From assembly GCA_029884515.1 (NCBI GenBank), contig JAOUHR010000159.1, forward strand, positions 1-5,539: 5,539 bases of DNA. Reading direction: 5' to 3'. Origin of the DNA: Gemmatimonadota bacterium. Lineage in GTDB: Bacteria; Gemmatimonadota; Gemmatimonadetes; Gemmatimonadales; Gemmatimonadaceae. Under the pieces are notes generated by a model. It did no database searches, was not told the origin of the DNA, and saw nothing but the letters and a program-made list of their open reading frames with translations. A program made the translations under genes and the position numbers. This document shows, piece by piece, positions 1 to 5,539 of the stretch; the stretch's first letter is position 1; each line of letters starts with the position of its first letter.

Positions 1-28
1 CCGACCCATCGGATTCCCGGCGCGGGTG

Positions 29-1465
29 ATGCGCGCCCTGCTCGTCGCCAGTGCGGTCCTCTCCATCGGTGCCTGCGCGCGCGTGGCGCCACCCGACGGC
101 CAGTTCGTCGCCCAGTGGACGCGCGCTTCGCTGGTGAAGGTGCGCGCCGAGCGGCTCGGCCCCCCGGTCGCGGCACGCATGACGGCGTACGCGTCGCTGG
201 CCCTGTTCGAGGGCTACGCCTCCGACCCCACCTCGGGTCTCCGGTCGCTCGCCGGCCAGTTGAACGGCCTGGACAAGCTCCCGGCCGTGCCGTCGGGCGC
301 GAAGATCGACGGCGCCGTCGCCGCGGCCGTGGCCGAGCGCGTGGTGCTCGACTCGCTCTTCCGCGACGGATTCGCCAGCACGCGGCGCACCATCGACTCG
401 CTCTCGCAGGCGCAGGTGGACGCGCGCGTCGCGGCGGGTGTGAGCGCCGCGTCGCGCGCGGCGTCCGAGGCCCATGGGCGCGCCCTCGGCGATGCGATCC
501 TCGCCTGGGCCGCCACCGACGGCTTCTTCGCGACGCGCGGGCGTCCGTGGAAACAGCCGACGGCGCGCAACCAGTGGCAGAACACGGCCACGCTCGACCA
601 GTACGTGCCGCAGATGCTCTCGGGGCAGTCGGACTTCGTCTCGACCGCCAACCCGAACGTCGCCCTCAATCCGGAGCAGGCCTCGGAGAAGGGGATGTTC
701 GTGAACCGCCCGAAGGCCTCCGGCGCGACGACGCTGCCGACCTTCAACCCGGTGAACCCCACGGAGCCCTACTGGGGCGAGCTCCGCACCTTCGTGATCC
801 GTGATGGCGACGAGTGCGCCCCACCGCCGATGCCGGAGTACTCCGAGGAGCCCGGGTCGGCGTTCTACAAGCTCGGGAAGGAGTTCCACGACTCGCTCCA
901 GACGCTCACGCCGGAGAAGCGGCAGACCGCGCTCTTCTGGAACGACAACCCCGTCGCGACGGGGACGCCCGCCTTCCACTGGATCAGCGTGGTGAACCAG
1001 ATGATCCCGGCGCGGAAGCTCGACGCGCCGCGCGCCGCGGAACTCTACGCCCTCACCTCGTTCGCCATCAACGACGCCTTCATCGGCTGCTGGAAGGAGA
1101 AGTACCGCTCGCTCGTGGTGCGGCCGGTGGTGTACGTGCAGCGAGTGTTCGACAGGGACTTCCGCACGGTGATCGCCACGCCGCCCTTCCCCGAGTACCC
1201 GTCGGGGCACTCGGTGCAGTCGGGGGCGGCGGTGGAGGTGCTCATCGGGATCCTCGGCGACACGATCGCCTACACCGATTCGAGCCAGGTGGACGTCGGC
1301 CAGCCGCCGCGCCACTTCGCCTCGTTCTCGGCGGCGCGGAACGACATCGCCTGGTCGCGCGTGTGGGGCGGGGTGCACTACATCCCCGCCGTGCTCGATG
1401 GCGTCGTGCAGGGCGAGTGCGTCGCGCGGCGCGTGCTGGCGCTGAAGACGAGAACGACGCCTTGA
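29..1465 (+). CDS. Vanadium-dependent haloperoxidase / PAP2-fold lipoprotein
   Basis: The 478-residue product is a predicted exported enzyme of the vanadium haloperoxidase/PAP2 acid phosphatase superfamily. Such enzymes use vanadate and H2O2 to oxidise halides, although some bacterial relatives may be phosphatases. The N-terminus is a short lipoprotein signal peptide with lipobox I13-G14-A15-C16. All three vanadate-site motifs are visible: K358-x6-R365-P366, P391-S392-G393-H394 (the His is the expected acid-base residue) and S443-R444-x5-H450. The spacing inside the first and third motifs equals that of the fungal chloroperoxidase of Curvularia. W355 and F387 sit where that enzyme has its pocket Trp and Phe. 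A GTG lies directly before the chosen ATG (26-28), and the frame is open to the window edge. The signal peptide favours a start at 26 or 29, though no clear ribosome site is seen. Its stop overlaps the start of the downstream FG-GAP gene. The fold and family are secure; the substrate is not. Confidence 0.93.
   Translation: MRALLVASAVLSIGACARVAPPDGQFVAQWTRASLVKVRAERLGPPVAARMTAYASLALFEGYASDPTSGLRSLAGQLNGLDKLPAVPSGAKIDGAVAAAVAERVVLDSLFRDGFASTRRTIDSLSQAQVDARVAAGVSAASRAASEAHGRALGDAILAWAATDGFFATRGRPWKQPTARNQWQNTATLDQYVPQMLSGQSDFVSTANPNVALNPEQASEKGMFVNRPKASGATTLPTFNPVNPTEPYWGELRTFVIRDGDECAPPPMPEYSEEPGSAFYKLGKEFHDSLQTLTPEKRQTALFWNDNPVATGTPAFHWISVVNQMIPARKLDAPRAAELYALTSFAINDAFIGCWKEKYRSLVVRPVVYVQRVFDRDFRTVIATPPFPEYPSGHSVQSGAAVEVLIGILGDTIAYTDSSQVDVGQPPRHFASFSAARNDIAWSRVWGGVHYIPAVLDGVVQGECVARRVLALKTRTTP
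1462..1465 (+). other. TTGA stop/start overlap between haloperoxidase and FG-GAP genes
   Basis: The TGA stop of the haloperoxidase (1463-1465) shares two bases with a TTG start (1462-1464) in the next frame. Translation from this TTG gives an immediate lipoprotein signal peptide. No ATG or GTG lies in frame between it and the lipobox Cys. An in-frame GTG near 1417 would put a charged stretch before the signal peptide and is less likely. Only a weak purine-rich stretch (around 1444-1454) could act as ribosome site. Start by re-initiation after the upstream stop is therefore plausible (inference). Confidence 0.7.
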
Positions 1466-4400
1466 GTCGCGCTCCGGCCCGTTGGCTGGGTTGCGCACTG
1501 CTCCTGGCCACGGCCTGCGGCGAACCCACGCCGAAGGTCGGTGCCTGGCAGCAGGGTGACGGCTTCCGCTGGCGTGCCCTCGACGTCGCCGGCGCATCGC
1601 GCTCGGCCGAGGGTGCGCGCGCCGGGTTCACGGAGTTGAGCCCTCAGCGCACCGGCCTGACCCACGAGAACCGCGTGGACGACGAGCACGCGCTCGCCAA
1701 CCGCGACCTGCTGATCGGCGCGGGCGCCGCCGCCGGCGACGTGGATGGTGACGGCTACCCGGATCTCTTCCTCGCCTCGGTCGAGCAGCCGGCGCGCCTC
1801 TACCGGAACCTCGGCGGCCTGCGCTTCCGCGACGTCACCGCGGAGAGCGGACTCGCCACCGACAGCCTCGCGAGCACGGGCACCGTGATGGCCGACGTGG
1901 ACGGCGACGGCGACCTCGACCTCCTGGTCGGCACGCTCGGCGGCCCGGTGAAGCTCCACCTGAACGACGGCAAGGGACAGTTCGCCGACGGCACGGCGGC
2001 CAGCGGGCTCATCGGCGGGTACGCGGCGACGACGCTCACGCTCGCCGACGTGGATGGCGATGGCGACCTCGACCTCTACGTGGCGACGTACAAGGTGCGG
2101 AACGCGCTCGACGCGTATCCCCCGCAGGCGCGGATGTTCGACCAGGTGGTGACGAAGACCGCCACCGGATACGCCGTGAAGCCCGAGTGGCAGGCGGAGT
2201 ACCGGATCGAGGACCGTCCCGACCTCGGCGGGATCGTGCGCTCGCAGCGCGCCGACCCCGACCTCTTCTTCCTGAACGTCGGTGGCGGGAAGTTCGAGCA
2301 CGTGCCGATCAGCGGCGCGCGGTTCCTGGACGAGCGCGGCGCCCCGCTCCCGGCGGAGCCGGACTTCTTCACGCTGGCGGCGCGCTTCTACGACGTGAAC
2401 GCCGACGGCGCGCCGGACCTCTACGTCTGCAACGACTTCGAGGACCCCGACCAGTTCTGGCTCAACGACGGCAACGGCGGGTTCCGCCTCACCCCGTCGC
2501 ACGCGCTCACGGCGACGAGCAACACCTGCATGTCGGTGGACTTCGGCGACGTGAACCGCGACGGGCTGGTGGACATCTTCACCGCCGACATGCTGAGCCC
2601 GACGCTCGCCGAGCGGCAGGCGCGGATCCCGACGCACACGCCGCTCTCCAAGCCCGTGGGGAACACGGCCGTGCGCCCACAGTGGATGCGCAACATGCTG
2701 CAGCTCTCACGCGGCGACACCTCGTGGGCGGAGATCGGGCAGTTCGCCGGCGTGGAGGCCACCGACTGGACCTGGGCGTCGGCCTTCGTCGACGTCGACC
2801 TCGATGGCTACGAGGACCTGCTGACGGTGAACGGCCACCGCTGGGACATCCGCGACGCCGATACCTTCGACCGGATCCGCGACGAGTTCCCCCGCGTGCC
2901 GTGGAACCGCGAGCAGGGGAAGTTCCCGCACGGGGCCACGCGCAGCGTCGCGCTCCGCAACAACGGCGACCTCACCTTCCGCGCGATGCCGGCCGGGTGG
3001 GGGATGGGCGACGTGAACGCGATCTCGCAGGGCCTCGCGCTCGCCGACTTCGACCTCGACGGCGACTTGGACGTGGTGGTGACGCGGCTCGACGCGCCGG
3101 TGGCGCTGATGCGGAACGACGCGACCGCGCCGCGCATCGCCGTGCGACTCAAGGGGGATCGGGCGAACACCGGCGGCATCGGCGCGGTGGTCACGGTGCG
3201 CACCGCCTCACTCCCCGCGCAGCGGAAGGAGATGACCGCCGGCGGCTACTACCTCTCCGGCAGCGAGGACCAGCTCGTCTTCGCGGCGGGCGCCGACACG
3301 AGCGCGACGATCACGGTGGACTGGCCGGGCCACCGGCGCAGCGTGATCGCGGGCGCGCTGCCGAACCGCCTGTACGAGGTGGATGCGGCCGGCGCGAAGC
3401 CCGTGCCGCCGGATGCGCCGCTTCCCCGGCGCACCCTCTTCGAGAACGCCACGGCGCTACTCGGCGGACAGGTGCACCACGACACGCTCTTCGACGACTA
3501 CCGCCGGCAATCACTCCTGCCGAACCGCTTCAGCCAGCTCGGCCCCGGCATCGCCTGGATCGACACCGACGGCGATGGCCGCGAGGACCTCGTGGTGGGG
3601 GACGGCCGTGGTGGTGCGCTCCGCGTGCTCAGGAACGCCGGCGACCGATTCGTCCAGCAGCGGAGCCCCGGCTCCCTCGGCGGCGACCTGACGACGATCG
3701 CTCCGTACGTGAATGCCAAGGGCGAGCGCGCCGTGGTCGCGGGACAGTCCAACTATGAGGCCACCACCGCGGAGACCGCACTCGGCCTGCCGCGCGTGGT
3801 GTCGTTCGCGCTCCGCGGCGGTGCGCCGCAGGCGGCCGCGAGCCTCGTCGCCGGTGACACGTCGAGTGTGGGGCCGCTCGCGGTGGGCGACGTGAACGGC
3901 GACGGGACCCTCGACCTCTTCGTGGGTGCGCGCGTCACCGGCGGTGCCTGGCCGTTGCCGGCGCCCTCGCGGCTCTACCTGGGGACGGCGGACGGCGGCC
4001 TGGTGCGCGACAGCGTGAACGCCACGGCCCTGGCCAACCTCGGCCTGCTCTCCGCCGCGACGCTGGTGGATCTCGATGCCGACGGCGCTCCGGAGCTCGT
4101 GGTGGCCGGCGACTTCGGACCCGTGCGCGTGCTGGAGAACCGTGGCGGACGGCTGACCGAGCGCACCAAGGAGCTCGGGCTGAATGACATCCGCAGCCGG
4201 TGGAACGGCATCGCGGTGGGCGACTTCGACGGCGACGGGACCGCGGACCTGGTGGTGACCAGCTGGGGCCGGAACATCCCCTGGCAGGCGAGCGCGGACC
4301 GGCCGTACCTGCTCTACACCGGGAGCTTCGGCGGCAGCGACCTCGGGCTCCTCTTCGCGCGCGCCGACTCCGCCACGAAGCAGGAGATGCCGCTCGAGTC

Positions 4401-5190
4401 GTTCGCGCGGCTGGGCGTGGCCTTCCCTGGGCTCCGTTCACGCATCGCGACGTACACGGAGTTCTCGACCACGTCCGTGCAGGACCTCTTCGGTGAGCGC
4501 CTGGGGCAGACGGCCCGCGTGGGCGCGACCACCTTCGAGCACACCCTCTTCCTGCGTCGGGGGGATCACTTCGAGGCACATCCGCTCCCGGTGGCGGCGC
4601 AACTGGCGCCTTCGTTCGGCGTGGCGGTGGCGGACTTCGACGGCGACGGGAACGAGGACCTGTTCCTGGCGCAGAACTTCTTCCCCACCGAGATCAGCGC
4701 CCCGCGCTTCGACAACGGGGCGGGCCTGGTGCTCCTCGGCGACGGCAAGGGCGCCTTCCGTCCGCTCACCCTGAGCGAGTCGGGGGTGGCGATGCGTGGC
4801 GACCAGCGCGGCGCGGCCGTGGCGGACTTCGACGGTGATGGCCGCGTGGACGTGGCCGTGGGGCAGAACGGGGGCGCGACGCAGCTCTGGCGGAACGCGA
4901 CGGCGAGGCCGGGGCTGCGCGTCCGGCTGGACGGTGGCCGAACGAATCCCGATGGGATCGGGGCCTGGGTGCGCCTGGAGTTCGAGTCGGGACGGCTCGG
5001 AGCCGCGCGCGCGGTTCGTTCCGGGAGCGGCTACTGGTCCACCGACGCCGCGATGACCGTCCTTGCGCTACCTGAACGCGCGCGCGCCCTCATGGTGCGC
5101 TGGCCCTCCGGGCGCGAGGATCGGGTGGAGCTGAAGCCCGGGATTCGCGAACAACATGTGCGGTATGCGAACGGCACTGTGACGCGGTAG
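1462..5190 (+). CDS. Large FG-GAP/VCBS repeat lipoprotein with two ASPIC/UnbV domains (CRTAC1-like)
   Basis: The roughly 1242-residue product is a predicted surface or periplasmic lipoprotein of the CRTAC1/VCBS-repeat family, whose biochemical role is largely unknown. From the TTG at 1462, an N-region with Arg3 and Arg7, a hydrophobic stretch and a lipobox A16-T17-A18-C19 follow at once. Thirteen DxDxDGxxDL-type loops, the calcium-binding signature of FG-GAP propeller blades, start near residues 93, 145, 196, 311, 363, 444, 529, 701, 810, 870, 921, 1058 and 1122. Two ASPIC/UnbV-like domains with the shared core N-x-x-G-I-G-A lie at about 559-641 and 1152-1236. The protein is therefore two similar halves, joined near residue 650. 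The second half opens with the family-typical segment around H672-H673 and 'RQSLLP'. No catalytic motif is seen, so a binding, scaffold or adhesion role is inferred. The same frame is open upstream to 814, but that part is Arg/Ala-rich shadow translation of the haloperoxidase gene. The TTG start is chosen on the signal peptide and the stop overlap. Confidence 0.92.
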   Translation: MSRAPARWLGCALLLATACGEPTPKVGAWQQGDGFRWRALDVAGASRSAEGARAGFTELSPQRTGLTHENRVDDEHALANRDLLIGAGAAAGDVDGDGYPDLFLASVEQPARLYRNLGGLRFRDVTAESGLATDSLASTGTVMADVDGDGDLDLLVGTLGGPVKLHLNDGKGQFADGTAASGLIGGYAATTLTLADVDGDGDLDLYVATYKVRNALDAYPPQARMFDQVVTKTATGYAVKPEWQAEYRIEDRPDLGGIVRSQRADPDLFFLNVGGGKFEHVPISGARFLDERGAPLPAEPDFFTLAARFYDVNADGAPDLYVCNDFEDPDQFWLNDGNGGFRLTPSHALTATSNTCMSVDFGDVNRDGLVDIFTADMLSPTLAERQARIPTHTPLSKPVGNTAVRPQWMRNMLQLSRGDTSWAEIGQFAGVEATDWTWASAFVDVDLDGYEDLLTVNGHRWDIRDADTFDRIRDEFPRVPWNREQGKFPHGATRSVALRNNGDLTFRAMPAGWGMGDVNAISQGLALADFDLDGDLDVVVTRLDAPVALMRNDATAPRIAVRLKGDRANTGGIGAVVTVRTASLPAQRKEMTAGGYYLSGSEDQLVFAAGADTSATITVDWPGHRRSVIAGALPNRLYEVDAAGAKPVPPDAPLPRRTLFENATALLGGQVHHDTLFDDYRRQSLLPNRFSQLGPGIAWIDTDGDGREDLVVGDGRGGALRVLRNAGDRFVQQRSPGSLGGDLTTIAPYVNAKGERAVVAGQSNYEATTAETALGLPRVVSFALRGGAPQAAASLVAGDTSSVGPLAVGDVNGDGTLDLFVGARVTGGAWPLPAPSRLYLGTADGGLVRDSVNATALANLGLLSAATLVDLDADGAPELVVAGDFGPVRVLENRGGRLTERTKELGLNDIRSRWNGIAVGDFDGDGTADLVVTSWGRNIPWQASADRPYLLYTGSFGGSDLGLLFARADSATKQEMPLESFARLGVAFPGLRSRIATYTEFSTTSVQDLFGERLGQTARVGATTFEHTLFLRRGDHFEAHPLPVAAQLAPSFGVAVADFDGDGNEDLFLAQNFFPTEISAPRFDNGAGLVLLGDGKGAFRPLTLSESGVAMRGDQRGAAVADFDGDGRVDVAVGQNGGATQLWRNATARPGLRVRLDGGRTNPDGIGAWVRLEFESGRLGAARAVRSGSGYWSTDAAMTVLALPERARALMVRWPSGREDRVELKPGIREQHVRYANGTVTR
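1738..4854 (+). repeat. Coding repeat array: FG-GAP/VCBS calcium-loop repeats
   Basis: Within the large lipoprotein the DNA repeats an imperfect unit encoding Asp-x-Asp/Asn-x-Asp-Gly-x-x-Asp-Leu. There are thirteen clear copies, spaced mostly 50-85 codons apart, with three longer intervals of 109 to 137 codons. Local DNA identity is high in places: the copies beginning at 4222 and 4633 share 19 identical bases. The loops have the form of EF-hand-like calcium sites in integrin-type propeller blades. A degenerate further copy is likely at about 3706-3744 (residues 749-761), with the acidic positions replaced. Confidence 0.85.
3136..3384 (+). other. ASPIC/UnbV domain, copy 1 (within FG-GAP lipoprotein)
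   Basis: Residues 559-641 show the features of the ASPIC/UnbV domain: an opening beta strand (I-A-V-R-L), the motif N569-x-x-G572-I573-G574-A575, a G-G-Y-Y-L-S-G segment, and a late 'V-D-W-P-G' strand. The domain follows the seventh calcium loop and closes the first half of the protein. Its function is unknown; in this family it usually follows FG-GAP repeats. Confidence 0.8.
4915..5169 (+). other. ASPIC/UnbV domain, copy 2 (C-terminal of FG-GAP lipoprotein)
   Basis: Residues 1152-1236 repeat the domain order of copy 1: an opening strand L-R-V-R-L, N1162-x-x-G1165-I1166-G1167-A1168, a G-S-G-Y-W-S segment and the strand 'V-R-W-P-S-G', which is the most typical ASPIC/UnbV ending. The gene stops six codons after the domain. 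Copy 2 resembles copy 1 in motif order but is clearly diverged, so any duplication is old or inherited with the family. Confidence 0.85.
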
Positions 5191-5209
5191 ATGCCTGCCA
5201 CGGTATCAC

Positions 5210-5238
5210 TTGCGATGGTTCTTCCCGTTTCGTAGGTT
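5210..5238 (+). promoter_or_regulatory. Weak candidate promoter for the downstream lipoprotein gene
   Basis: TTGCGA (5210-5215) and TAGGTT (5233-5238) are separated by 17 bases. They match the sigma-70 consensus at four and three of six positions respectively. The pair lies about 80 bases before the ATG at 5319, in the only real intergenic gap of the window (5191-5318), and that gap is visibly richer in A/T than the genes. The match is poor and could be chance. The position is the main support. Confidence 0.25.
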
Positions 5239-5302
5239 CGGCCTCACGCACCCGTTATGGGACCGAGTCGCGGTTCCCGTGGTCGGGGCACACGTACTTA
5301 TC

Positions 5303-5307
5303 AGGAG
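5303..5307 (+). promoter_or_regulatory. Shine-Dalgarno AGGAG before the BIG2 lipoprotein gene
   Basis: AGGAG lies 11 bases before the ATG at 5319. It supports that start over the in-frame ATG at 5343, which is 35 bases away and would leave a signal peptide without its Arg-containing N-region. Confidence 0.65.
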
Positions 5308-5318
5308 CCACCCCCACT

Positions 5319-5539
5319 ATGCATCTTCGCAACGTAGCCAGGATGTCCGGACTTCTGCTTCTTGTCGCTGCCGCCGGCTGCATCGACAACAAGTACTCGT
5401 CGACGGAGCAGACCAACGTCTTCGCTGTCGACCCGGCGTACGTCGGAGTTGACGAAGGCGTTCCGCAGCAGTTCACCGCCACGGTCGATGGCGATCCGGT
5501 CGCCGCGACCTGGGAGTCGAGTGACCCGAGCCTGGCGAC
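5319..5539 (+). CDS. Lipoprotein with bacterial Ig-like (BIG2-type) domain, partial (5' end only)
   Basis: The first 73 codons of a gene that runs off the window are present. The product begins with a lipoprotein signal peptide: Arg4 and Arg8, a hydrophobic core at residues 11-19, and a lipobox ending A18-A19-G20-C21. After a polar Ser/Thr linker, residues 34-73 read like the start of a BIG2 Ig-like domain, with 'VDPAYVGVDEG' then 'QFTATV', then Trp65 and the hallmark 'S-S-D-P-S-L-A'. Such domains are extracytoplasmic structural units in surface proteins and adhesins. More domains may follow beyond the edge, so the full function cannot be judged. The gene has its own Shine-Dalgarno sequence and a 128-base leader region, so it is probably transcribed separately from the haloperoxidase pair, although read-through is possible because no strong terminator is seen. 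Confidence 0.82.
   Translation, partial: MHLRNVARMSGLLLLVAAAGCIDNKYSSTEQTNVFAVDPAYVGVDEGVPQQFTATVDGDPVAATWESSDPSLA

Noticed and set aside
1..28. Tail of an upstream gene or ribosome site for the haloperoxidase
   Set aside because: The stretch is too short to assign, and no AGGAG-like sequence or stop codon in the haloperoxidase frame is visible there.
814..1461. N-terminal extension of the FG-GAP protein by 216 residues
   Set aside because: The extension is Arg/Ala/Gly-rich out-of-frame translation of the haloperoxidase gene, whose catalytic motifs lie in the other frame over the same bases. A signal peptide starts at 1462.
1378..2637. 419-codon open frame on the minus strand
   Set aside because: It is antisense to the FG-GAP gene and mirrors its Asp/Gly-rich codons as repetitive Val/Arg/Glu/His text. 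It has no recognisable domain. Long antisense frames are expected in DNA this GC-rich.
2187..3758. 523-codon plus-strand open frame in another phase
   Set aside because: The translation is extremely Arg-rich and low in complexity, which is typical of a shifted frame over GC-rich coding DNA. The FG-GAP motifs are all in the main frame.
3935..4579. 214-codon minus-strand open frame
   Set aside because: It is Arg/Pro/Ser-rich shadow translation opposite the second propeller half, with no domain or start signal.
5259..5278. Possible terminator hairpin (GGGACC / GGTTCCC)
   Set aside because: The stem is short with a bulge and is not followed by a T-run. No convincing intrinsic terminator is visible after the FG-GAP gene.
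5210..5452. 80-codon open frame starting in the intergenic gap
   Set aside because: It overlaps the lipoprotein gene at 5319 in a different phase and becomes Arg/Cys-rich there. The competing frame has a ribosome site, a signal peptide and an Ig-like domain start.

Overview
The window is a GC-rich stretch (about 70 % G+C by eye, with codon third positions mostly G or C). It is almost fully coding on the plus strand. It reads as accessory or cell-surface DNA of a GC-rich Gram-negative bacterium. Gemmatimonadota is my best guess, because both complete proteins belong to families I know mainly from Bacteroidota-like surface loci, while the base composition is far too GC-rich for most Bacteroidota. 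That assignment is inference: no rRNA or marker gene is present.

Layout: (1) 29-1465 encodes a vanadium-dependent haloperoxidase/PAP2-fold enzyme with a lipoprotein signal peptide and a complete vanadate-binding residue set. (2) 1462-5190 encodes a very large exported lipoprotein of about 1242 residues, built from two FG-GAP/VCBS beta-propeller-like modules, each closed by an ASPIC/UnbV domain (CRTAC1-like family). Its start appears to be a TTG overlapping the TGA stop of gene 1 (TTGA), so the two genes look translationally coupled. (3) 5191-5318 is a 128-base gap with a weak promoter candidate and a Shine-Dalgarno sequence. (4) 5319 to the window end is the 5' part of a third lipoprotein, which begins a bacterial Ig-like (BIG2-type) domain and runs off the edge. 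The first 28 bases hold no recognisable feature.

How they may work together: genes 1 and 2 form a tight pair. As I recall the family, haloperoxidases of this subtype often sit beside large FG-GAP/VCBS proteins in Bacteroidota, frequently with SusC/SusD genes. Nothing in the window defines their joint function. A reasonable inference is a lipid-anchored oxidative enzyme working outside the cytoplasm with a calcium-binding, adhesion- or scaffold-like partner. The third gene has its own leader and is probably a separate transcription unit. No RNA genes, mobile elements, CRISPR arrays or attachment sites are visible.
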